Origin: Acidithiobacillus acidisediminis
GTDB lineage: Bacteria; Pseudomonadota; Gammaproteobacteria; Acidithiobacillales; Acidithiobacillaceae
Length of the DNA: 64,000 nt
Assembly: GCF_023277115.1 (NCBI RefSeq)
Contig: NZ_JALQCS010000001.1
Coordinates: forward strand, 372,001-436,000
Direction: 5' to 3'
The stretch's first letter is position 1; every line of letters starts with the position of its first letter. Made by a program: the position numbers and the translations under genes. The notes under the pieces were generated by a model. That model had not been told where the DNA came from and made no database searches. It worked only from the letters and a program-made list of their open reading frames with translations. Below are positions 56,797-64,000 of this stretch, piece by piece.

Positions 56797-58251
56797 ATGA
56801 AAACAACAACACCACGCACAACACCAAAACTACGGCGCCAAGCCGTCCTCGCCAGTGCAACCCTGGCCGCCACCTTGCTGTTGGGTAGTTTCGCCCTACC
56901 CGCCTATGCGAGTAGCCACTCCCTCATCCCGAGCAATAAAATCCTGGAGCAGGATCTCGGTGGCACAAAGATCTCGGCCATGCTCGGCCTGATCAACTTC
57001 AGTTACCTCAATCACGCCCACAGCATTCAGGACACCCACTCCCTGGCCCTGGGCGGGCATCTGTACTTACACAGTCCTTCCTTTGTTGGTTTGAGCCTGG
57101 GGGTGGGTGGTGACTTTGCCACCTGGACGGGCTTTTATCAGCATGAAGACCCAGAGTTGACTGGTCCCTACCCCAGTCACGGCTTGGCGATCCTGCGGTT
57201 GGGCTATCTCCAGTATCACTATGGGCCGGTGGTCGTCCGGGGTGGACGGGAGTTCATCAATACCCCCTATGCCAACATGGATTACTACACATTCAACCCG
57301 CGTGCCTTTACCGGTGTAGCCGCCGTCTGGGATGTGCTCGGGCATCCGCAGAGTGCCAATTGGGCGGGTAACGGTCCCTTGACCCTGAGTGGATCCCCCG
57401 CGACCGTGAGCCTGATGTTTGCGCGCGAATTCAGTTATGCCAGCCGCTATAGCGCCACCTTTACGACCGGCAACCGCTACACCGACGCCCATACCAATGG
57501 TTTCTATACCATCGGCCTGCGCTATCAGACGCCGTTTCTCGGCAATCACCTCGCCGTACAGCTCTGGGACTATAACTTCTATGGTTTTGCCAACATGTTC
57601 TACGGACAGGCGAATTTTTCTGCGCCCATCGACCAGAATCTAGCAGTTCTTGCCGGATTCCAGATGATCGCCGAGGGTAACTCTGGGTCGGGCACCAATT
57701 TTCTCGGGGCACTCAACGCCGAATCTGTGGATGCGCATATCTATGGTGGACGCATTGGCGTGCAATTTGGGCACGAGAAGGACACGGTAGCGCTGGTCGG
57801 AAATTACAGTCCGATCAACTACAACTCCTTCCGTCATGGTGGCCTCATTCATCCCTACAATGACCTGAGCGGAACGGAGTACACCACCACCATGCAGACA
57901 GGGCTCTCGGATATTGGTCCCGGCTATGCCTATGGAATTGCCAGCAATTTTGGCTTCCTACAGCACAAGCTCCTGGTCAATGCCAGCTTCATCCGTTATG
58001 TGGCACGTTATGGCTACGGTGGTAGTGCCTACACTTACAATGGCGCCTATGGCTTTCCCAGCGGCGAGGCGGTGCCGAATCAAAAACTGTGGTCCATGGA
58101 TGTCGGCTTCTCCTACAACCTCTCGCGCTTGTTAGCGGGCCTGACCGTGGCGGACTACACCGATATTTCCATAGCGCAAAACGAGGCCAATTACCCGCAG
58201 TATCGCAATCCCTATTTCAGCAACCGTTTCTATCTGAAATATCACTTCTAG
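56797..58251 (+). CDS. OprD-like outer-membrane porin
   Basis: Probable outer-membrane channel for sugars taken up by the neighbouring ABC systems. The 484-residue product has a signal peptide ending near AYAS, many alternating aromatic beta strands, GGREFINTPYANMDYYTFNPRAF partly matching the OprD motif (RGGREFINTP), and a C-terminal Phe (YLKYHF) required for barrel assembly. It has a GGAGGAG ribosome site and precedes the glucose-type importer by 22 bases. Substrate is inferred from context. Confidence 0.75.
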   Translation: MKTTTPRTTPKLRRQAVLASATLAATLLLGSFALPAYASSHSLIPSNKILEQDLGGTKISAMLGLINFSYLNHAHSIQDTHSLALGGHLYLHSPSFVGLSLGVGGDFATWTGFYQHEDPELTGPYPSHGLAILRLGYLQYHYGPVVVRGGREFINTPYANMDYYTFNPRAFTGVAAVWDVLGHPQSANWAGNGPLTLSGSPATVSLMFAREFSYASRYSATFTTGNRYTDAHTNGFYTIGLRYQTPFLGNHLAVQLWDYNFYGFANMFYGQANFSAPIDQNLAVLAGFQMIAEGNSGSGTNFLGALNAESVDAHIYGGRIGVQFGHEKDTVALVGNYSPINYNSFRHGGLIHPYNDLSGTEYTTTMQTGLSDIGPGYAYGIASNFGFLQHKLLVNASFIRYVARYGYGGSAYTYNGAYGFPSGEAVPNQKLWSMDVGFSYNLSRLLAGLTVADYTDISIAQNEANYPQYRNPYFSNRFYLKYHF

Positions 58252-58273
58252 AAGAACAGAGGAGAACACAACC

Positions 58274-59554
58274 ATGAAACATCCAATGAAAAAAGCCCTG
58301 GCCCTCGCCATTCTTGGCCTGGCGGCCCTGGCGACCGAGCCGGCTCTGGCCAACAACAGTTCCCTGAGTGTCATCAATTGGTGGACCGCTGGCTCCGAGG
58401 CCAAGGCCATGAATGTATTGGTACAGATGATGAAGGCGCAGGGCGTGACCATCAAAAATGATGCCATTGCTGGTGGTGGTGGGGCGCAGGCCCGCACCAT
58501 CCTGAAGACGCGCCTGATGGAAGGGGAAATTCCGGGTGCGGCCCAGATCAAAGGCGTCGAAATCCAGCAATGGGGCAAGACCGGCCTGCTGGCCAATGTC
58601 GATGCCGCCGCCAAGGCCGACGACTGGGACAAGAATATCCCCACCGAAATCGATAATTACATGAAATACAAGGGCAACTATGTAGCAGCACCTATGGATC
58701 TGCACCGCCTGAACTGGCTGTGGTACAACCGTGCGGTATTGGCCAAGGCTGGCATCAAGGAAGCACCGCAGACCTGGGACGAACTGGTGGCCGATCTCGC
58801 CAAGATCAAGGCGAAGGGGATTATCCCCATGGCCGGCGGTGGCAACGGCTGGATGATTGCCACGGAATTCGATCCCATTGCCCTGGAAACCGGGGGACCG
58901 GCTTGGTACCGCGATGTCTTCGTCAAGCTCGATGCCAAGGCCATCGATAGCCCGACCATGGTCAAGGCCCTGGAGCGCCTGCGCCAGATCGAGGCCTATA
59001 CGCCGAAGAGCCTGGCAGGTCGCACCTGGAACTATGATACGGGCCTCGTCGCCCATGGCCAGGCAGCCTTTCAGATCATGGGCGATTGGGCCAACGGCCA
59101 GTTTGAGTTCCTGGGCGTGGAGCCGGGAGGACCGAAGGTAGGCTGTGTGGCCTTCCCCGGTACCGCCAGTGACTTTATCTACAATGTCGACAGCTTCATC
59201 TTCTTCCGTCAGCATACCGCTGCCGCGCGGGAGGCGACGATCAAGCTGGCCGAGACGATGACCAGTCCCAAGTTCCAGCTCCTGTTCAACAAATACAAGG
59301 GCTCGATTCCGGACTTGATGAACGTGTCCCTGAAGGGATACAACCCGTGCCAGCTGAAGTCCCGGGCGCAGTTCCTCACCGCAAGCAAGGAGCATAACCT
59401 GGTACCGAGCTTCTCGCAGGACATGTCCACCTATGGACCACCGACTGGCGCCTTCACCGACTCCTTGGATCATTTCTACACCACCAATGAGAGTCCACAG
59501 GCAGCGGCGGCAGCCATGGCGAAACGCGTGGAAGTAGCAAAGAGTCAGGACTAA
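58274..59554 (+). CDS. gtsA: Glucose-type ABC transporter substrate-binding protein (GtsA-like)
   Basis: Periplasmic binding protein of the CUT1 class. The 426-residue product has a signal peptide ending near ALA-NN and closely recalls Pseudomonas GtsA: INWWTAGSEAKAMNVL, NDAIAGGGGAQARTIL, AQIKGVEIQQWGKTGLL and LHRLNWLWYN. Two Cys (GCVAFPG, NPCQL) may form a disulfide as in GtsA. It heads gtsABCD; the hairpin after it may favour its higher expression. Glucose, mannose or similar sugars are likely; the symbol is by resemblance. Confidence 0.88.
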   Translation: MKHPMKKALALAILGLAALATEPALANNSSLSVINWWTAGSEAKAMNVLVQMMKAQGVTIKNDAIAGGGGAQARTILKTRLMEGEIPGAAQIKGVEIQQWGKTGLLANVDAAAKADDWDKNIPTEIDNYMKYKGNYVAAPMDLHRLNWLWYNRAVLAKAGIKEAPQTWDELVADLAKIKAKGIIPMAGGGNGWMIATEFDPIALETGGPAWYRDVFVKLDAKAIDSPTMVKALERLRQIEAYTPKSLAGRTWNYDTGLVAHGQAAFQIMGDWANGQFEFLGVEPGGPKVGCVAFPGTASDFIYNVDSFIFFRQHTAAAREATIKLAETMTSPKFQLLFNKYKGSIPDLMNVSLKGYNPCQLKSRAQFLTASKEHNLVPSFSQDMSTYGPPTGAFTDSLDHFYTTNESPQAAAAAMAKRVEVAKSQD

Positions 59555-59565
59555 CAGCACGTAGC

Positions 59566-59612
59566 GTGATGGGAGGGCGCTCCGACTTGGTCGAAGTGCC
59601 TTCCCGCGTCAC
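59566..59612 (+). repeat. Large stem-loop between gtsA and gtsB
   Basis: GTGATGGGAGGGCGCT pairs imperfectly with AGTGCCTTCCCGCGTCAC around a short loop. There is no U run, so it is more likely an RNA-stabilising or partial-termination element that sets the binding protein above the permeases. Confidence 0.5.
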
Positions 59613-59627
59613 CGAGGAAGGATACGG

Positions 59628-60518
59628 ATGTCACAATCATGGATGCAGCGTATTGGGGGCAGGGACCAGGTCTGGGCCGGACTGATGCTGTCCCCCACGG
59701 TTCTGGCAGCAATTTTTTTCATTTACGCCTTCATTCTGTGGACGGTCTGGTTGTCTTTGACCCGCTCGACCATCCTCCCCAGCAATCACTTTGTCGGTCT
59801 CGCGAATTACCAGGATCTCTTTGGTAGTGGTCGCTGGTGGCGCTCCTTGATCAATTTGGGCATCTTTGGCGGGCTATATGTGAGTATCTCCATGGCCATT
59901 GGTCTGTTTTTGGCCATTCTTCTTGACCAGAGAATTCGCGGCGAACGCCTCTTCCAGGTGGTGTTTCTCTACCCCATGGCGATTTCCGCCGTGGTGACGG
60001 GAGTCGCCTGGCGCTGGCTACTGGACCCCAATTTCGGGGTCCAGGCCATTGTTCGTTCCCTCGGCTTCAGCCATTTTCATTTTGCCTGGATTGATGATCC
60101 GGATCTCGCCATCTACACCGTGGTCATTGCGGCAGTCTGGCAGAGCTCTGGTTTCATGATGGCGATTTTCTTGGCGGGCTTGCGTGGTATCAGTCCCGAT
60201 ATCATCAAGGCGGCCCGAATTGACGGCGCGAACACCCTGCGCATCTATCTGCGGGTCATTCTTCCCAATTTAGCGCCTACCTTTTTCGTCGCCTTCATCC
60301 TCAGTGCCGGCCTCGCGATCAAGGCCTTCGGCCTGATCATCGCCCTTACTGGTGGCGGTCCAGGCTACAGCACCAATGTGCCAACCATTTTCATGTATGT
60401 CTTTTCCTTTCAACGTGGGGAGATGGGGGTTGGTGCAGCCAGTGCCCTCATTTTGCTGTTGATCATGATGGTCGTCGTGGTTCCCTTTGTGATTCTGGAT
60501 GCGCGGAGGAAAATCTGA
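59628..60518 (+). CDS. gtsB: Glucose-type ABC permease (GtsB-like)
   Basis: First membrane subunit (MalF type). The 296-residue product has six helices and the EAA loop (IIKAARIDGANTLRIYLRVILPNL; AARIDGAN..RIYLRVILP is the conserved core) that docks on the ATPase. GAGGAAGG lies eight bases before the ATG. The stop overlaps the gtsC ATG by one base. Confidence 0.92.
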   Translation: MSQSWMQRIGGRDQVWAGLMLSPTVLAAIFFIYAFILWTVWLSLTRSTILPSNHFVGLANYQDLFGSGRWWRSLINLGIFGGLYVSISMAIGLFLAILLDQRIRGERLFQVVFLYPMAISAVVTGVAWRWLLDPNFGVQAIVRSLGFSHFHFAWIDDPDLAIYTVVIAAVWQSSGFMMAIFLAGLRGISPDIIKAARIDGANTLRIYLRVILPNLAPTFFVAFILSAGLAIKAFGLIIALTGGGPGYSTNVPTIFMYVFSFQRGEMGVGAASALILLLIMMVVVVPFVILDARRKI

Positions 60519-61360
60519 TGCGTCGCTTGGCACTGTATCTTGCCCTAAGTATTGCCGCCCTGTTCTTTCTCTTACCGCTCTACATCATGCTGGTCACTTC
60601 CTTCAAAACCATGCCCGAAATCTACAATGACGGCATCCTAGCATTGCCCCATCAGCTCTACCTCTATGCTTGGCATCATGCCTGGAGCGGAGCCACGATC
60701 GGTGCCAGTAATCAGGGTATTCATCCGTTCTTTTTCAACTCATTCGAACTGGTGATCCCAGCAGTGATCATCTCCACGGCCATCGGCGCGATCAACGGAT
60801 ATGTCCTCACCCAATGGCGCTTTCGTGGCGCCAATGTGATTTTTTATCTTCTTCTTTTGGGTACGGTATTCCCGTTTCAGATCATTCTGTTGCCCATGGC
60901 CTGGGTGCAGGGAAAATTGCATATTGCGGGCACCTTGATCCCCGGTTTGGTATCGGTCCATATCATCTACGGCTTGGCCTTTACTACCCTCTTTTTTCGC
61001 AATTACTATGTCAGCATTCCGCGAGATCTGGTGCGCGCAGCGCGCGTGGATGGCGCTGGTTTTTTCCGGATCTTCTGGCGCGTGATGCTGCCCTTGAGTA
61101 CGCCCATCATCATGGTCACCGCTATTTGGCAATTCACCATGATCTGGAATAACTTCCTCTTTGGTGTCGTCTTTACCGATACCGATCACCAACCCGTCAC
61201 CGTCGCCATCAACGATCTGGTAGATACCGTGACCAGCGTGCATATGTGGAATGTCGATATGGCTGCGGCCCTCATCGCTGCGATACCCACTCTCTTGGTC
61301 TATCTGCTGGCTGGAAAATATTTTGTGCGCGGCCTGACCGGCGGCGCGATCAAAGGATAA
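60518..61360 (+). CDS. gtsC: Glucose-type ABC permease (GtsC-like)
   Basis: Second membrane subunit (MalG type). The 280-residue product has six helices and the EAA loop DLVRAARVDGAGFFRIFWRVMLPL, of which ARVDGAGFFRIFWRVMLP is the core. Length matches GtsC (281). Followed three bases later by the ATPase gene. Confidence 0.92.
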   Translation: MRRLALYLALSIAALFFLLPLYIMLVTSFKTMPEIYNDGILALPHQLYLYAWHHAWSGATIGASNQGIHPFFFNSFELVIPAVIISTAIGAINGYVLTQWRFRGANVIFYLLLLGTVFPFQIILLPMAWVQGKLHIAGTLIPGLVSVHIIYGLAFTTLFFRNYYVSIPRDLVRAARVDGAGFFRIFWRVMLPLSTPIIMVTAIWQFTMIWNNFLFGVVFTDTDHQPVTVAINDLVDTVTSVHMWNVDMAAALIAAIPTLLVYLLAGKYFVRGLTGGAIKG

Positions 61361-61363
61361 GAC

Positions 61364-62479
61364 ATGGGCAAACTCATCTTACGCGACATTCACAAGAGCT
61401 ATGGCAAGGACGAGGTCCTCCATGGCATCAACATCGAAACCGGAGAGAATCAGTTTCTCGTCCTGATCGGTCCCTCGGGCTGCGGCAAGACTACCCTGCT
61501 CAACATCATTGCTGGCTTGGAGCAGGAGAGTGGTGGCGACATCCTGCTCAATGACCGGCGTCTCAATGATCAGAGCCCCAAGGACCGCGACATTGCCATG
61601 GTCTTTCAGTCCTATGCCCTCTATCCCTCGATGACGGTGCGGAACAACATCCTCTTTGCCTTGGAGAACCGCCGCGTTCCCAAGGCAGAACGCCATCAGA
61701 TCCTGACGGATGTCGCCCGCATGCTGCAAATTGAACACCTTCTCGATCGCCGCCCACGCCAGCTATCGGGTGGACAGCAGCAACGTGTTGCCATTGGCCG
61801 CGCCATTGCGCGGCGCCCCACACTCTTTTTGTTCGACGAACCGCTGTCCAACCTCGACGCCAAATTGCGCGTCGAAATGCGCAGCGAAATCAAGCGTCTA
61901 CATCAGAAGTTGCAGACCAGCATGGTCTATGTGACGCACGATCAAATCGAGGCCATGACCATGGGTGACCTGATTGCGGTAATGAATGGGGGAGTGATCC
62001 AGCAACTGGGCAGCCCGGAAAGTATTTATAACGACCCAGCCAACCGCTTTGTCGCCGGCTTCATGGGCTCACCCTCGATGAACTTTCTGCCGGTGACAGC
62101 GCGGGAAGAAGAATCCGGGTTATGCCTACGGATTGCCGGCACGGAAGGGGACGGAAATCGTCTCCCGCTGCCCGCTCGCATGCAGGCGGCGCTGCGCTCC
62201 CAGTTGGGACGTCGTATTACCCTCGGGATTCGTCCAGAACAGATCACCGACCCTGGGAGCGCGCGGGAAGGAGAGGCCTTGCATACCCTGGAGCTCAACG
62301 CCGAACTCCTCGAGCCTACTGGACCGGATACCTTGGTCTTCACGCGCCTGGACGGTCATGCGCTGGTCGCCCGCGTCCATCCCAGTGCCCGGGTAGCGCT
62401 GGGTGCGCCCTGCACGCTGTCCTTTCACATGGAACGCGCGGTCTTTTTCGATCCCGACAACGGCGCGCGTCTGGCGTAG
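61364..62479 (+). CDS. gtsD: Glucose-type ABC transporter ATPase (GtsD/MalK-like)
   Basis: ATPase of the CUT1 importer. The 371-residue product has Walker A GPSGCGKTTLLN near residue 38, signature LSGGQQQRVAIGRAI near 130, Walker B LFLFDEPLSNLDAKLR, the switch His in VTHDQIEAM, and a C-terminal regulatory OB domain (about 240-365) with LGIRPEQI. It belongs to the MalK/UgpC group that can serve several importers. Confidence 0.93.
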   Translation: MGKLILRDIHKSYGKDEVLHGINIETGENQFLVLIGPSGCGKTTLLNIIAGLEQESGGDILLNDRRLNDQSPKDRDIAMVFQSYALYPSMTVRNNILFALENRRVPKAERHQILTDVARMLQIEHLLDRRPRQLSGGQQQRVAIGRAIARRPTLFLFDEPLSNLDAKLRVEMRSEIKRLHQKLQTSMVYVTHDQIEAMTMGDLIAVMNGGVIQQLGSPESIYNDPANRFVAGFMGSPSMNFLPVTAREEESGLCLRIAGTEGDGNRLPLPARMQAALRSQLGRRITLGIRPEQITDPGSAREGEALHTLELNAELLEPTGPDTLVFTRLDGHALVARVHPSARVALGAPCTLSFHMERAVFFDPDNGARLA

Positions 62480-62502
62480 AGCAGCAACAACCGAGTCCTG
62501 CC

Positions 62503-63867
62503 ATGCGGCGTGCGGGAACCCCCTTTCTGCTCATCTCCGGGATCGCCGGACTGGGCGGGCTGCTGTTTGGCTATGGTACAGCGATCATTGCCGGAGCGTT
62601 GTTCTTTTTGCAGCAATGCTTCGCGCTTGACCACAGTCTTACCGGGCTTTTAGTCGCTACAACCTTGGCTGGGGCGGCCCTGGGAGCCGGTGTTGCCGGT
62701 CCGTTGGCCGATGCCCTGGGGCGAAGGCGGGTCATTGCGTCCGCCGCCGTGCTCTTTGCCGCGGGCTCCCTCCTGGCCGCCAGTGCCGATCTGCGTCTTT
62801 CCCTCTTTTTCGGCCGCGCCTTGGTGGGATTGGCGATCGGCTTGAGTTCTACCGTCACGCCACTCTATCTATCGGAAATTACGGCTGCCGAACAGCGGGG
62901 CGCCATTGTCACCCTCAATCAACTCCTGATTACCGTGGGAATTCTAGTCGCCTATCTGGTCAACCTAGCCTTCGTCGGCACCCCACTCGGTTGGCGCTGG
63001 ATGTTTGGTCTGGGTGCCCTGCCTGCCCTGGTCTTGCTCGCAGGCCTCGGCATTCTGCCCGAGAGCCCGCGCTGGCTCTTGCGCCAGGGCCGAATGGAGG
63101 CCGCTGCCGCGGCACTGGAGCGCCTGCGCCAAGATCCGCAAGCGCGCGCGGAGGAGTGGGCGCAACTGCAGGCAGCGGGCGATTCCCAGCGGGGGGGCTG
63201 GCGCGAGCTATTTCGTAGCCGCCTGCGTAAGCCGCTCCTCATTGCCCTCGCCCTGGCTCTGTTCCAACAGATCACGGGTATCAACGTCGTGCTGTATTAC
63301 GCACCGATCATCTTTCACGCCGCAGGCTTCGCCTCCACCCAAGGCGAAGTACTGGCCACCGTGGGCATCGGAAGTATCAATGTGCTCGCCACCCTGATTG
63401 CCGTCCGCCGCCTTGACCGGTGGGGCCGGCGTCCGCTGCTGCTAGGGAGTTTTGCCGGAATGCTACTGAGCCTGCTGATTCTGGCCACGGGGCTCCGTCT
63501 AGCCCTACAAGGTCCGTGGCTCTATCTGATCGTTGCCGCCATTGCCGCCTTCGTCATCTCTTTTGCCATGGGCATTGGCCCGATCTTCTGGCTCCTCATT
63601 GCCGAAATCTTCCCCAACGTCCTACGCGGCCGTGCAATGGCCCTCGCCACCGTGCTCAACTGGCTCAGCAACATGCTGGTCACCGGCGTCTTTCTCGACC
63701 TGGCAGCCCGCCTAGGTGCCGGTGGAACTTTTTATCTCTATGCCTTCGCCAGCTTTCTGGCTTTGCTCTTTACCTGGCGCTGGGTACCAGAAACCAAGGG
63801 TCTGCGTTTGGAAGACATCGAACAGCGCCTGATGGCGTCGGGCAAGGCTCCACCCCCGCAACACTAG
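62503..63867 (+). CDS. MFS sugar porter (GLUT/XylE type)
   Basis: Sugar-proton symporter of the inner membrane. The 454-residue product has twelve helices, GYGTAIIAGALFFL in helix 1, DALGRRRVI in loop 2-3, LPESPRWLLRQGR before the central loop, QQITGINVVLYYAP in helix 7 and PETKGLRLEDIE at the C-terminus, all sugar-porter marks. ATG 62503 was chosen; an open frame further upstream overlaps gtsD. It may offer a low-energy route for the same sugars. Confidence 0.92.
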   Translation: MRRAGTPFLLISGIAGLGGLLFGYGTAIIAGALFFLQQCFALDHSLTGLLVATTLAGAALGAGVAGPLADALGRRRVIASAAVLFAAGSLLAASADLRLSLFFGRALVGLAIGLSSTVTPLYLSEITAAEQRGAIVTLNQLLITVGILVAYLVNLAFVGTPLGWRWMFGLGALPALVLLAGLGILPESPRWLLRQGRMEAAAAALERLRQDPQARAEEWAQLQAAGDSQRGGWRELFRSRLRKPLLIALALALFQQITGINVVLYYAPIIFHAAGFASTQGEVLATVGIGSINVLATLIAVRRLDRWGRRPLLLGSFAGMLLSLLILATGLRLALQGPWLYLIVAAIAAFVISFAMGIGPIFWLLIAEIFPNVLRGRAMALATVLNWLSNMLVTGVFLDLAARLGAGGTFYLYAFASFLALLFTWRWVPETKGLRLEDIEQRLMASGKAPPPQH

Positions 63868-64000
63868 CCTTGCTCCAGCTCTTCCAGACTTTTCTGCCGA
63901 GATTCCAGGCCATAGCGCCAGGTCACGAAGACTGCAAGGAGGGAGATGGCAGCCATGACGACCAATAAACGGGGAATGCCCCAACTTTTTTCGACGATCG
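63864..64000 (-). CDS. C-terminal end of a membrane protein, probably an MFS transporter (partial)
   Basis: The last 44 codons of a gene entering from the right edge. They encode one membrane helix (LLVVMAAISLLAVFVTW) and a charged tail RYGLESRQKSLEELEQG, similar to the end of MFS transporters (ETKGKSLEEL-like). It overlaps the sugar porter gene by four bases in convergent orientation. Confidence 0.5.
   Translation of the reverse strand, partial: IVEKSWGIPRLLVVMAAISLLAVFVTWRYGLESRQKSLEELEQG

Noticed and set aside
62122-62502. Upstream extension of the MFS sugar porter to 581 codons
   Set aside because: It overlaps the gtsD coding region and the family starts at the first membrane helix just after ATG 62503.

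Overview
The window reads as a contiguous piece of a GC-rich (about 60%) proteobacterial chromosome with tightly packed operons, many 1-8 base gene overlaps and frequent GTG/TTG starts. The order mnmG-rsmG-parA-parB-atpIBEFHAGDC-glmU-glmS, together with def-fmt-rsmB-ntrY-ntrX and dprA-smg-topA, fits the Gammaproteobacteria/Acidithiobacillia. My best guess is an Acidithiobacillus (perhaps A. caldus-like), but that is inferred from gene order and remembered family resemblance, not proven. The parABS genes and sites suggest the window lies near the replication origin, although I see no DnaA-box cluster.

Layout. (1) 1-7.6 kb: a tripartite RND efflux operon on the minus strand (outer-membrane channel, lipoprotein adaptor, pump cut by the window edge) faces away from a Spy/CpxP-like periplasmic protein and an OmpR/EnvZ-type two-component pair. 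Together they look like an envelope or metal stress module. (2) 7.2-14.1 kb: a small membrane protein, a UvrD-type helicase, a CbpA-type co-chaperone, an HDOD/degenerate-receiver/GGDEF protein, a secreted SIMPL-like protein, and an AT-rich patch with a Mss4-like gene fragment and a small lipoprotein. (3) 14.3-28.7 kb, all minus: glmS, glmU, the complete F-type ATP synthase operon, parB, parA, rsmG and mnmG. (4) 28.8-36.3 kb: a PilZ protein, then moaB, ntrX, ntrY, rsmB, fmt and def on the minus strand. (5) 36.4-44.7 kb, plus: LysM protein, dprA, smg, topA, a seven-iron ferredoxin, minCDE and a CorA-type transporter. Two perfect 14-bp parS sites lie at minC and at the start of the corA-like gene, and a one-mismatch site lies in mnmG. 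(6) 44.7-52.6 kb, minus: a glycerol/dihydroxyacetone operon, glpD-glpK-glpF-dhaK-dhaL-dhaM, in which DhaM is fused to HPr and a full-length enzyme I. (7) 53.2-64 kb, plus: ribokinase with a ribose/fructose-type ABC importer, an OprD-like porin, a GtsABCD-type glucose ABC importer and an MFS sugar porter. The C-terminus of a further MFS-like protein enters from the right edge on the minus strand.

Regions 6 and 7 form an organic-carbon uptake island. Glycerol and dihydroxyacetone would be turned into DHAP, and sugars would enter through one porin and three inner-membrane systems. No transcription factor is encoded between 44.7 and 64 kb, so control must come from elsewhere. The AT-rich 0.5 kb between glpD and rbsK probably holds the divergent promoters.
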